Assembly: GCA_963821705.1 (NCBI GenBank)
Contig: CAWGEV010000004.1
Coordinates: 124,001-188,000 of the forward strand
Direction: 5' to 3'
Length of the DNA: 64,000 nucleotides
Source of the DNA: DASUPK01 sp963821705
Lineage (GTDB): Bacteria; Actinomycetota; Thermoleophilia; Solirubrobacterales; 70-9
Both the position numbers and the translations under genes were made by a program. Below are positions 51,584 through 59,916 of this stretch, in pieces. The notes under the pieces are model-generated. The model was given only the letters and a program-made list of their open reading frames with translations. It was not told the DNA's origin and searched no databases. Position 1 is the stretch's first letter. Every line of letters starts with the position of its first letter.

Positions 51584-51589
51584 AGTCTA
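51584..51589 (-). promoter_or_regulatory. Putative leaderless -10 box (TAGACT) of dnaX
   Basis: Minus-strand TAGACT, spacer CGATTC (6 bases), then GTG 51577. Confidence 0.6.
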
Positions 51590-51647
51590 TCCCGCGACCT
51601 ACGGCCTCCCCGCGTGGGCGCCGCGCGCCCTCCCGGAAAGTCCGGGC

Positions 51648-52007
51648 TTAGGTGCAGCTGAGCCCGAGGTCCTTGGCGACCGGCTTGGGGACCTGGGCGT
51701 AGAGGTCCGAGCAGGTGAAGCTGCTGCCCGCCGTGACGAACCGCCAGTGCCCGACGGACTTTCTGACGACGGTCACGCCGTTGCTCGCGAACTTGTTGCA
51801 GTCCTTGGGACCGGGCCTCCACTCGACCGACCCCCACTTCGGCTTCTTGGTGGTGGTCGAGATGCGCACGCTCGCGCACTTCGCGGGCAGGTCGACCACC
51901 CTGGCGATCCGGACCTTCTCCTTGTGGCTCGGCTTCCTGTCCGCGTGGACGACGGCGGGCAGGGCGAGCATCGCCAGGAGGCAGAGTGAGGTCGCGATTC
52001 GAGCCAC
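51648..52007 (-). CDS. Small secreted hypothetical protein
   Basis: Starting at GTG 52007 gives 119 residues: signal peptide VARIATSLCLLAMLALPAVV-HA, then a basic soluble domain with four cysteines (LPAKCASVRISTTTKKPKWG, RPGPKDCNKFASNG, FTCSDLYAQVP, LGLSCT). No family is recognised. The frame continues upstream, but that part overlaps the SRP RNA and is rejected. CATACT lies 6 bases before GTG, a weak -10 candidate. Confidence 0.65.
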   Translation of the reverse strand: MARIATSLCLLAMLALPAVVHADRKPSHKEKVRIARVVDLPAKCASVRISTTTKKPKWGSVEWRPGPKDCNKFASNGVTVVRKSVGHWRFVTAGSSFTCSDLYAQVPKPVAKDLGLSCT

Positions 52008-52020
52008 GGGCGAAGTATGG

Positions 52021-52292
52021 ACCGTGCACCCGTCCTCGAGACGAAGCTCCCGGGCGTGTCCGCTGCGTTTGGCTCGAGCCAGGCTTGCCTGCATCACATG
52101 TCGGCTACCGCTTAAGGCTGCTTCCTTCCGGACCTGACCTGGTTCGCAGGCCGACACTGCGCAGGACCTGGCCGTCAACGCCGCCTGCGGCGGCACTGGC
52201 CCCGAGGGCCAGTCCCTTGTCAGGGAATTCAGCTCCGCTTGAGCGGGTTGCGGATTACAGGGCACCGCTAATTCCCCGCCTAGCACGGTCCG
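52021..52292 (-). ncRNA. ffs: Large-type bacterial SRP RNA
   Basis: The minus strand carries the SRP S-domain core CAGGTCAGGTCCGGAAGGAA-GCAGC in a 56-base hairpin (52100-52155) extended by CCTGC/GCAGG and CCAGG/CCTGG. About 120 bases 5' is an Alu-like domain (TAGCGGTGCCCTGTAATCCG) matching the Bacillus-type large SRP RNA, with the linking GTTGACGGCC and GGTCCTGCGCA blocks. The 3' end near GGGTGCACGGT also resembles large SRP RNA. Length about 270; ends are approximate. It guides ribosome-nascent chains with Ffh. Confidence 0.9.
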
Positions 52293-52298
52293 TCGCGG

Positions 52299-52304
52299 AT
52301 GCTA
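52299..52304 (-). promoter_or_regulatory. Putative -10 box (TAGCAT) of SRP RNA
   Basis: Minus-strand TAGCAT, about 6-7 bases before the expected RNA 5' end. It overlaps the stop of the glycosyltransferase gene at 52302. Confidence 0.5.
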
Positions 52305-53613
52305 GCCGCTGGGGACGGGCTCGGCCGTCGTCGCCACCCGCTCGATCAGGTCCGCGGCGCGCTCGTTGCCGGGGCTCGCCTGAACGCGCTGCGAGACCTC
52401 GGAGAGCCGGCCCTGAAGGCCGGCGTCTGCGAGCAGCCGGTCGATCGCGCCGGAGAGGTCGTCCGGCTCGAACGTGTAGGTCGGCAGGCGGATCCCGAAG
52501 CCGGTCTCGTGAATCCGCTGGGCGTTGTCGTGCTGGTCCCAGAAGAGCGGCAGCAGGATCATCGGCTTGCCGAAGTGGAGGGACTCGGTCGTCGTGTTGT
52601 TCCCGCCGTGGGTGATCACCAGGTCGACCTGCGGCAGGACCGAGACCTGCGGCAGGAACTCCTCTCCCACCATGTTGTCCGCGAGGTCGTACTCGGAGTG
52701 CTGAGGCCCCTTCGAGACGACGTAGCGATGGGGTGTCTCGGCGAGCGCCTCGACGAGGCTCTTCATCATCGGGACGTCGCCTGAGCCGAGCGAGCCCAGG
52801 CTGACGTAGATCAGGGCGCCGCTCGCCATCGGCCAGATCCGCCGGCGGCTCCCATTCCGCGTCGGTGGTCCGGACGCTCGACTCGAGGTTGTGCCAGGTC
52901 GGCCCGAGGGGCTCGGAGCGCGGGTAGTCGACCTCGCGCGGGTAGAGATAGAGGTTGAGCCAGTCCGAGCTGTGGATCATCTCCCCCGCGGACAGCGGCG
53001 GGGCGCCCCGCTCGACGCAGAACTCGCTGAAGCTCGCCTGCATCTCGTCGATCGCCTGGCGGTACTCCTCCCGGTAGGCGTCCCATTCCGAGCGGTCGTC
53101 GATCGGCAGCCCCGTATATGGAGGGGGCAGCTCCGGATCCCTCAGCTCGAGCGGGTTGCAGGAGACGATCCGGACCCAGGGCCGGCCGCTGGCGGGGATC
53201 GCGGGGAACGCGCAGACGTTGTCCTCGACGATCGCGTCGGGCTGCACCTCGTCGAAGATCTCCGCCAGCCGCTCGTCCACGTAGCGGGCGCCGTCCAGCA
53301 GCGCCTCCCAGGTGGGGGTCATGAACTCCCCGAGCTGGTCGAAGGTCGACTTGCGGAAGACCGGCGCGGTCTCGCGGATGAAGTCCTTCCAGAACTGGCC
53401 GGGCTCCTCCGGGACCTCGGGCGGCGGCGCCAGCCGCATGAGGCGCTCCTCGAACCCCTTCTCCTCCAGGGTCCCGGCGAAGGACTCCTCGATCACGAAG
53501 ATGACGCGATGCCCAGCGCGCCGCAGCACCTCGCCGATGCCGACGCAGTTGTTCGTCGGCCCGAAGGCGCCCTCCGGGAAGAAGACGACGGTCTTTCCCT
53601 GACCCTCGGCCAT
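52302..53613 (-). pseudogene. GT1-family (YjiC-like) glycosyltransferase, single frameshift
   Basis: Two frames form a 436-residue GT-B enzyme. The first (ATG 53613) runs from VVFFPEGAFGPTNNCVGIGE to EPPADLADG; the second resumes SGALIYVSLGSLGSGDVPMM and carries the donor-binding VDLVITHGGNNTTTESLHFG and PLFWDQHDNAQRI. One extra base at about 52824 explains the break. GT1 enzymes glycosylate small lipophilic acceptors. TAGACT lies 11 bases before ATG 53613. Confidence 0.82.
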
Positions 53614-53724
53614 CCTCGCGGGCGAGTCTATGTCCGTGCCGGGCCCGCTGTCGATTTGGGCGCCCGGCGTTCGTCGTTAGGGTGAACGCGGCGATACGCG
53701 CCGCCACGGACAAGGAGAGAACCC

Positions 53725-54108
53725 ATGAAGTACGCATTCACGATCTACGGCGACGAGAGCGGGCGCGATGCCGCGAGCGAGGAGGACCGCAACGCGATGA
53801 GCCAGGCGTACGGCGCCGTCACCCAGGAGATGCAGGACAAGGGCGTGCTGGTCGCCGGCGAGGGCCTGTACCCCACGCCGACCGCCACCACGGTCCAGGT
53901 GCGCGACGGTGATCGGACCGTCACCGACGGGCCCTTCGCCGAGACGAAGGAGCAGCTCGCCGGCTTCTACGTCCTGGACGTCAAGGACCTCGACGAGGCG
54001 ATCGAGTGGGCGGCCAAGATCCCGGGGGCCCAGTTCGGGTCCGTCGAGATCCGCCCCGTGATGGTCTTCGACGAGGCCGGCAACGTGGTCGAGGAAGCGA
54101 CTGCCTAG
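53725..54108 (+). CDS. YciI-family (DGPF domain) protein
   Basis: A 127-residue protein. It has the YCII-like ferredoxin fold with TVTDGPFAETKEQLAGFYVL (DGPF motif) near residue 75, and the end ALDEAIEWAAKIPGA-like helix. Such genes almost always precede DUF6596-type ECF sigma factors, as here. Function unknown. AAGGAGAGAACCC gives a strong ribosome site for ATG 53725. Confidence 0.9.
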   Translation: MKYAFTIYGDESGRDAASEEDRNAMSQAYGAVTQEMQDKGVLVAGEGLYPTPTATTVQVRDGDRTVTDGPFAETKEQLAGFYVLDVKDLDEAIEWAAKIPGAQFGSVEIRPVMVFDEAGNVVEEATA

Positions 54109-54121
54109 CGGAAGGGAGGGT

Positions 54122-55378
54122 GCTTCGAGCGCAGCGAGGAGCAACCCGTCTGGTGAAGCGGTCGATCGCCTGTTCCGGCGCGAGTCGGGACGGGCGACGG
54201 CCTCCCTGATCCGCGTGCTCGGCGACTTCGACCTCGCCGAGGACGCGGTTCAGGAAGCCTTCGTCGTGGCCATGCAGGTCTGGCCGGAGCGAGGTATCCC
54301 GGACAACCCGGGCGCCTGGATCACGACCACCGCCCGGAACAAGGCGATCGACCGGCTCCGGCGCGAGCGCCGGGGCACCGAGAAGCTGGAGGAGCTCCAG
54401 GTGCTCGAGCCGCCCACCACCGAGGACGAGAAGATCGAGGAGAAACCCGTGATCGCCGACGATCGCCTGCGCCTGATCTTCACCTGCTGTCACCCGGCGC
54501 TCGCGCCCGAGGCGCGGATCGGGCTCACGCTGCGGACGCTCGGCGGCCTCGCCACGCCCGAGATCGCGCGCGCGTTCCTCGTCTCGGAGGCCACGATGGC
54601 CCAGCGCCTGGTCCGCGCCAAACGGAAGATCAAGACGGCCAACATCCCCTATGAGGTGCCGGCGGACCACGACCTGCCGGACCGGCTCAACTCGGTGCTC
54701 GCCTCTCTCTACCTGATCTTCAACGAGGGGTATTCGGCCACCTCGGACGAGGCGCTGGTCCGCCGCGAGCTCTGCGGCGAGGCCATCCGCCTGGCCGGCA
54801 CGCTGGCGCGGCTGATGCCGGATGAGCCCGAGGCGCTCGGGCTGCTCGCGCTGATGCTGCTCCAGGACTCTCGCCGGGAGGCGAGGCTCGGCCCGGACGG
54901 CGAGCTGGTGCTGCTCGAGGACCAGGACCGCTCGCGCTGGGACCCGCGGGAGATCGAGACCGGCCTCCGGTTGCTGGAGCGAGCGACCAGGATGGGCCCG
55001 GCCGGCCCCTACACCCTCCAGGCGGCGATCGCCGGGGAGCACGCCCGAGCCGCGAGCCCCGCCGAGACGGACTGGCCGCGGATCGCCTCCCTCTATGAGC
55101 TGCTGGCGATGGCGCAGCCCTCGCCGGTGATCGAGCTCAACCGCGCCGTGGCGGTCGCGATGGCGGAGGGCCCGGATCGGGGCCTCGAGCTGCTGGACGA
55201 TCCGGACCTCGGCCGGGCACTCGCCGAGTACCAGTGGTTCTGGTCGGCGCGGGCCGACCTGCTGCAACGGGTGGGTCGAAGGGGCGAGGCAGTGAAGGCG
55301 TACGAAAGAGCGGTCGGGCTGGCCACCAATCCGGTCGAGAGGCGGTTTCTGGAGAGCCGGCTGGCCGAGATCTCGTAG
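54122..55378 (+). CDS. ECF RNA polymerase sigma factor with DUF6596 tail (start unresolved)
   Basis: Region 2 is LIRVLGDFDLAEDAVQEAFV, region 4 includes TLRTLGGLATPEIARAFLVS and EATMAQRLVRAKRKI, and the DUF6596 tail begins SLYLIFNEGYSATSDEALVR. The conserved start AVDRLFRRESGRATASLIRV lies upstream of GTG 54215, but no ATG, GTG or TTG is in frame there. A strong site GAAGGGAGG (54111-54119) faces a hairpin-prone stretch (GGGTGCTT.../...GGAGCAACCC), so a start-codon or frameshift error is likely. The 5' coordinate is only a limit. It presumably controls genes with the YciI protein. Confidence 0.82.
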   Translation, partial: ASSAARSNPSGEAVDRLFRRESGRATASLIRVLGDFDLAEDAVQEAFVVAMQVWPERGIPDNPGAWITTTARNKAIDRLRRERRGTEKLEELQVLEPPTTEDEKIEEKPVIADDRLRLIFTCCHPALAPEARIGLTLRTLGGLATPEIARAFLVSEATMAQRLVRAKRKIKTANIPYEVPADHDLPDRLNSVLASLYLIFNEGYSATSDEALVRRELCGEAIRLAGTLARLMPDEPEALGLLALMLLQDSRREARLGPDGELVLLEDQDRSRWDPREIETGLRLLERATRMGPAGPYTLQAAIAGEHARAASPAETDWPRIASLYELLAMAQPSPVIELNRAVAVAMAEGPDRGLELLDDPDLGRALAEYQWFWSARADLLQRVGRRGEAVKAYERAVGLATNPVERRFLESRLAEIS

Positions 55379-55409
55379 TTGGCTCGTTAGTCACCAATAC
55401 GGTGAGAAA

Positions 55410-55428
55410 GGCGCCAATTCAGGGCGCC
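55410..55428 (-). terminator. Hairpin at pdxH 3' end
   Basis: GGCGCC-N7-GGCGCC overlaps the pdxH stop and is followed on the minus strand by TTTCTC. A second small hairpin (CACC/GGTG) lies 10 bases further along. Together they may terminate both convergent genes. Confidence 0.5.
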
Positions 55429-56045
55429 AACCGCTCGATGCTCCACCCATCTTCATCGCCGCTGTTGCGCGTGTAGAGGAAGCGGTCGTGCATGCGGCTG
55501 TCGCGCCCCTGCCAGAACTCGATCGCCTGGGGCCGCACCAGGTAGCCGCCCCAGTGCTCCGGCCGCTCGGGCTCCGCGTCGTCGAGCGCACCGAGCGCCT
55601 CCTCGTAGCGGTGGTCGAGCTCCTCGCGCTCGATCGGCCGGCTCTGCGGCGAGATCGAGGCGGCGACCCGGCTGTCGCGCGGGCGGCTGGCGAAGTACTC
55701 GTCCGAGTCGGCCTCGGAGAGGCGCTCGACCTCCCCGCGGACTCGCACCTGCCGGTCGAGCTCCCGCCAGTAGATGACCAGGGCGGCTCGCGGGTTGGCG
55801 GTCAGCTCCTCCCCCTTCACCGACTCGTAGTTGGTGAAGAAGCGAAAGCCGTCCGGGCCGAAGCCCTTGAGCAGCACCATCCGCGCGTTCGGCCGGCCGT
55901 CCGCGCCCACCGTCGCGAGCGTCATCGCCTGCTCGAGCGCGACGTCGGCCTCCGCCTCGACGAACCAGGCGGCGAACTGCTCCATCGGATCGTCGGAGAG
56001 GATCTCGCGCTCGAGCGGCGGGTTTTCGGGGCGGCGGGGACTCAA
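55419..56045 (-). CDS. pdxH: Pyridoxamine 5'-phosphate oxidase
   Basis: A 208-residue PdxH. MTLATVGADGRPNARMVLLK near residue 38, FFTNYESVKGEELTANPRAA (FMN/PLP contacts) near 64, PRDSRVAASISPQSRPIERE near 115 and the C-terminal EFWQGRDSRMHDRFLYTRNS then GWSIERLAP are diagnostic. It oxidises PNP/PMP to PLP with FMN. The start is TTG 56045, overlapping the upstream stop as TTGA; a longer in-frame extension is shadow sequence of the MMPL gene. Confidence 0.93.
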   Translation of the reverse strand: MSPRRPENPPLEREILSDDPMEQFAAWFVEAEADVALEQAMTLATVGADGRPNARMVLLKGFGPDGFRFFTNYESVKGEELTANPRAALVIYWRELDRQVRVRGEVERLSEADSDEYFASRPRDSRVAASISPQSRPIEREELDHRYEEALGALDDAEPERPEHWGGYLVRPQAIEFWQGRDSRMHDRFLYTRNSGDEDGWSIERLAP

Positions 56046-59038
56046 AGCTGCATCTCGTCCTTGCGAGAGCGGTGCGGCTCCTTCTTCTTCTCCCCCTTCT
56101 TGGACCGAGTCGGCTCCAGCTCCTTGTTGGACACGGAGCTCGTGCTCCGGTCCAGGGTGCTCCCCTCGATGTCGATGTGGGGAACGACGCGCTGCGCCCA
56201 CTTCGGGACCCAGAATGCCCCCCGCTTGCCGACCAGCACCAGGAGCGCCGGGGCGAAGAGCATCACGGTGATAGCCGCCAGGGCGACGCCGACCGAGAGG
56301 CCGACGCCGAACTGCTTCACCGTCGGATCGCCGTTGAGGATGAAGCTCGCGAACACCGAGATCATGATCAACGCCGCCGCGCTGATCACCCGGGCGCCGC
56401 CGGCGAGCCCAACGGCGATCGCCTTCTTGTGGTTCCGGGGATACCGGGCGCGAGCGTGCTCGATCTGGCTCATCAGGAACACCTGATAGTCCATCGAGAG
56501 CCCGAAGAGCACCGCGAACATGATCAGCGGCACGTAGCTGGCGATCGGATCGCCGCTGCTGGCGGTGTCGATGCCGACCAGGCCCAGCCCCCAGCCCCAC
56601 TGGAAGCAGGCGGTCACCACGCCGAACGCGGCGCAGACCGAGAACACGTTGGCGAAGGCGGCCTGCGCCGGGATCGCCATCGAGCGAAACGCCATCAGCA
56701 GCACGGCGAAGCCGAGCGCGATCACGGTGAAGATCACCAGCCCGAGCTTGTTGGAGATCCCGGTGGCCAGATCGACGTAGGAGGCCGTTGACCCGCCGAC
56801 GTGCACCTGGAGGCCGGTGCCCTGGGTCGACTGCGGGATCACGTACGCCCGGATGGTCTTGACCAGATTCGCGGTCTGCTTGTCGGCCGGATCGGTCTTC
56901 GAGACCACGTTGAAGATCGCGGCCTGGCCGGACTTGTTGATCGCCGGCGGGGAGACCACCTGGACCCCGATCGTGTCCTTGAGGGCGTTCTGGAGGCTGA
57001 CCAGCCGCGGATCGGTGCCGCGCTTGTCGCCGCCCGCCGCAGTGAGGTCAGCGGTCAGCGTGGACTTGAGCTTCTCCGCCTGCTGCTGCTGGGTCGCAGC
57101 CTGCTGTTGCAGCGCCTGCAGCTGCACCTGCTGTGTCTGAAGCTGGGCCGCCTGGACCTGGGCGTTCGCCGCCGCGAGGGTGAGCTGGTTCTTCTCCTGC
57201 ACGAGCGTGATCGCTTCCTCGGCCGCCGCCGCGGCCGACGAGGCGAGCGCGAAGGCCTGGCCGCCGGCCTTCGACGCCTGGGCCTTGAGGCTGGCGAACT
57301 CCGCCTTCAGCTCGTTGCCCTGCCCCTTGAGCGCCTTGAGCTGCTGATTGACCTGCTTCAGCTCCTGGATCAGCTGCGGCGTCGGGTTCTGCTCGAGCTC
57401 CGCGACGATCTGGCTGGCCTGCGCCGAGAGCGCCTGCGCCTGCGCGGCGAGCGCCCTCGCCTGGTCGGTCAGCCCCTGGGCCTCGGAGATCAGCTTGCTC
57501 TGCTGCTTGAGCTTCTTGGCGCTCTGCTTGAGCGTCGATTTCCTTCGCTTCAGGCTGTTGGCCTGCGTCTGGAGGGACGCCTTCTCAGACTCGAGGCGCA
57601 CCTGCTCCGCCTCCAGGTCCGAGGCCTGCGCCTGCAGGCTGGCGGCCTGCGTCTGGCCCGTCGCCTGCTCGTCCTCGAGCTGGCTCTGCAGATCCTGCGC
57701 TCGCGCGTACTGCTTGTTGAAGGTGCTGCTCGGCTCGGCCGGCGTGGGCAGCTTCACCGCGATCAGAAGCGGCGACGTGTAGCCGGGGCCGAATCCCTGC
57801 GAGAGGTAGTCATAGGCCTGCCGCTCGGTCGTCGACTTCGGGGTGGCCCCGATGTCCTCCTGGCCCAGGTACAGAGAGAAGAAGGGAATGATCAGGATCC
57901 CCAGGATCAGGAAGGTGATCCCGACGGCCGACCAGGGGTGGGTCGTCACCCAGCGCCCCCAGGCTCCCCAGAACCCCTTGTCCACGGGCTTCGGCTTCGG
58001 CCGCAGGAACGCTGGCAGGTGGAACGCGTCGATATGGCGCCCGACCGCGCCCAGGACCGCGGGGAGCAGCGAGATCGCCGCCAGCACCGCCGTCACCACC
58101 GCGAAGGCGGAGGCGTAGCCGAGGGAGGTGACCAGGGGTATCCCCGCCACCAGCAGCGACACCAGCGCGATCACCACCGTCCCCCCGGCGAACACGATCG
58201 CCGTCCCCGAGGTGGAGACGGCGGTGGCTATCGCCTCGTCTATCTCCTTCCCCTCCGCCCTCTCGAACCGGTATCTGGTGACGAGGAACAGCGCGTAGTC
58301 GATCCCGACCCCCAGTCCGATCATCGTCGCCAGGGTGGGCGCGATGGTCGGCACCGTGACGATGTGCCCAAGCAGTCCGATGAGCGAGAGGCCGGCCAGC
58401 AGGCCGATCACTGCGGAGATGATCGGCATTCCCATCGCGACCAGCGTGCCGAAGGTGAAGGCGAGGATGATCATCGCCGCCGTCAGGCCGATGACCTCGC
58501 TGCTCTCGGTCGCGGGCTCCGAGAGCTCCGACCCGATCTGCCCGCTGGCCGCGACCTTCATGCCGGCCTTCCTCGCCGGCTCTGCCGCGTCGAGGTACTT
58601 CTGGGCCAGCTGCTGGGTGATGTCCGAGTTGGGGACGCTGAGCAGCACTGCGATGAACGCCGTCTGCTTGTCCTTGCTGATCTGCGCCTGCCCCTCCTGG
58701 CTGAACGGGTTGGTGGCGCTGTAGTAGTGCGGCAGCCCCTTGATGTTCTTGTAGGTCTGTTCGATCGCCTGCTTGTCGGCGGCGTCGGTGACCTTGGCGT
58801 CGCCGGTCGCCTGGAAGACGATCGGGTTCTTGCCGTTCTGCTGGGGCGGGAACTGCTGCTCGAGGAGGTCGGTGGCGGCCTGGCTGTCGGTGCCGGGCAG
58901 GTCGAGGTTGTTGGAGGTGTTCGATCCGGCCGTGTGGTAGAGCGTCGCGACGATCACGACGAAGACCAGCCAGAGGAGCAGGACCACCCACTTCCTCCTG
59001 GCCGCGAACAACCCAAGTCGATGCAGGCGCCGAGGCAA
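56042..59038 (-). CDS. MMPL-family transporter with long coiled-coil insertion
   Basis: A 998-residue protein, TTG start. Helix 1 at about 16-36, first RND-like half with MIGLGVGIDYALFLVTRYRF near 245, second half with AVLFGLSMDYQVFLMSQIEH near 875. Between helix 7 and the second half, residues about 440-690 form a Gln/Ala/Leu/Lys-rich coiled coil (QSQLEDEQATGQTQAASLQA and onward), absent from typical MMPL proteins. The C-terminus is a Lys/Glu/Ser-rich cytoplasmic tail. It may reach across the envelope to an outer layer or partner. Coupled to pdxH by TTGA. Confidence 0.9.
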   Translation of the reverse strand: MPRRLHRLGLFAARRKWVVLLLWLVFVVIVATLYHTAGSNTSNNLDLPGTDSQAATDLLEQQFPPQQNGKNPIVFQATGDAKVTDAADKQAIEQTYKNIKGLPHYYSATNPFSQEGQAQISKDKQTAFIAVLLSVPNSDITQQLAQKYLDAAEPARKAGMKVAASGQIGSELSEPATESSEVIGLTAAMIILAFTFGTLVAMGMPIISAVIGLLAGLSLIGLLGHIVTVPTIAPTLATMIGLGVGIDYALFLVTRYRFERAEGKEIDEAIATAVSTSGTAIVFAGGTVVIALVSLLVAGIPLVTSLGYASAFAVVTAVLAAISLLPAVLGAVGRHIDAFHLPAFLRPKPKPVDKGFWGAWGRWVTTHPWSAVGITFLILGILIIPFFSLYLGQEDIGATPKSTTERQAYDYLSQGFGPGYTSPLLIAVKLPTPAEPSSTFNKQYARAQDLQSQLEDEQATGQTQAASLQAQASDLEAEQVRLESEKASLQTQANSLKRRKSTLKQSAKKLKQQSKLISEAQGLTDQARALAAQAQALSAQASQIVAELEQNPTPQLIQELKQVNQQLKALKGQGNELKAEFASLKAQASKAGGQAFALASSAAAAAEEAITLVQEKNQLTLAAANAQVQAAQLQTQQVQLQALQQQAATQQQQAEKLKSTLTADLTAAGGDKRGTDPRLVSLQNALKDTIGVQVVSPPAINKSGQAAIFNVVSKTDPADKQTANLVKTIRAYVIPQSTQGTGLQVHVGGSTASYVDLATGISNKLGLVIFTVIALGFAVLLMAFRSMAIPAQAAFANVFSVCAAFGVVTACFQWGWGLGLVGIDTASSGDPIASYVPLIMFAVLFGLSMDYQVFLMSQIEHARARYPRNHKKAIAVGLAGGARVISAAALIMISVFASFILNGDPTVKQFGVGLSVGVALAAITVMLFAPALLVLVGKRGAFWVPKWAQRVVPHIDIEGSTLDRSTSSVSNKELEPTRSKKGEKKKEPHRSRKDEMQL

Positions 59039-59118
59039 CTCCAGCCAAACCTAATCCGTCGCCCGGCGCATCCGGTGCCGAGACAGGCGGGATGGCCAGG
59101 CGTATCATCCGCCGCCCC

Positions 59119-59190
59119 GGGCGCGTAGCTCAGCGGGAGAGCGCTCCCCTCACACGGGAGAGGTCGTTGGTTCGATCCCAACCGCGCCCA
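59119..59190 (+). tRNA. tRNA-Val(CAC)
   Basis: A 72-base cloverleaf: acceptor GGGCGCG/CGCGCCC, D-arm TAGCTCAGCGGGAGAGC, anticodon arm CTCCC-CTCACAC-GGGAG with anticodon CAC, T-arm with GGTTCGATCCC. Discriminator A; CCA is not encoded. Confidence 0.96.
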
Positions 59191-59226
59191 TCTCGCGCTG
59201 CGCGTTGTGCGGCTTATTGCGGCGAA

Positions 59227-59262
59227 GCCCAACTTGGGCAATGTGTAAATAAGGTGTAGAGT
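59227..59262 (+). promoter_or_regulatory. Promoter with overlapping palindromic operator, TetR gene
   Basis: TTGGGC (59234-59239), a 17-base spacer and TAGAGT (59257-59262) form a sigma70-type promoter ending 9 bases before ATG 59272. The perfect palindrome GCCCAA-C-TTGGGC (59227-59239) covers the -35 element, a good TetR operator. Confidence 0.6.
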
Positions 59263-59271
59263 GGGCACGGC

Positions 59272-59916
59272 ATGGAGGTTGGTTCGGCCCCCAAGAGGCT
59301 GCCGCCGGCGGAACGGCGTGAGCAGCTCATCGACGCGGCGCTGACCGTCGCGGCCCGCGAGGGGCACGAGCGACTCGCGTTCGAGGCCGTGGCCAAGCGA
59401 GCCGGGGTGACCCGCAACCTCGTCTACCACTACTTCCCCGGCGGCCGGCAGGAGCTGCTCGAGGCCGCGGTTCACCGCGCCGGCGACGTGCTCCTGAGCG
59501 ACTGGGCCACGGACCCGGAGATCCCGCTGCCCGAGCGCCTCGTCGCGAACCTCAACCGGATGATGGACCAAGCCGCCGAGCCGACGGACGCCTGGCTCCT
59601 CTACCGCCAGGGCCGCGGCCTGATCGAGCCCCGGCTCCTGGAGATCGCCGCGCAGTACCGGGAGAGGCTGATCTCGAACATCGCCCTGAACCAGCTCGGC
59701 AACTCCAAGCCGCCGCCGATCGTTCACCTCGCGCTCGACGGCTTCCTCGCCTACGTCGAGACGGTGATCGAGAGCGCGGTCGCTGACGGGATCGAACGCG
59801 AGCGGGTGGTCGCCATCGTCGCCCCGACCCTGCTGGCGACCGTCGACGCCGCCGTCGACGCCGCCGGCAGGGCGGCGGGAGTGGAGGAGCTCACGAAGAA
59901 GAGCGGGGGCCGATGA
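59272..59916 (+). CDS. TetR-family transcriptional regulator
   Basis: A 214-residue protein. HTH: ALTVAAREGHERLAFEAVAK then RAGVTRNLVYHYFPGGRQEL at about 25-62, the standard TetR helix-turn-helix and following helix. The C-terminal ligand domain is helical with no recognisable ligand class. Its stop overlaps the next gene as ATGA, so it probably controls the secreted protein and sulfatase as well as itself. Confidence 0.9.
   Translation: MEVGSAPKRLPPAERREQLIDAALTVAAREGHERLAFEAVAKRAGVTRNLVYHYFPGGRQELLEAAVHRAGDVLLSDWATDPEIPLPERLVANLNRMMDQAAEPTDAWLLYRQGRGLIEPRLLEIAAQYRERLISNIALNQLGNSKPPPIVHLALDGFLAYVETVIESAVADGIERERVVAIVAPTLLATVDAAVDAAGRAAGVEELTKKSGGR

Noticed and set aside
52100..52155. Small-type (4.5S) SRP RNA
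   Set aside because: The core alone would fit, but the clear Alu-like domain upstream indicates the large type.
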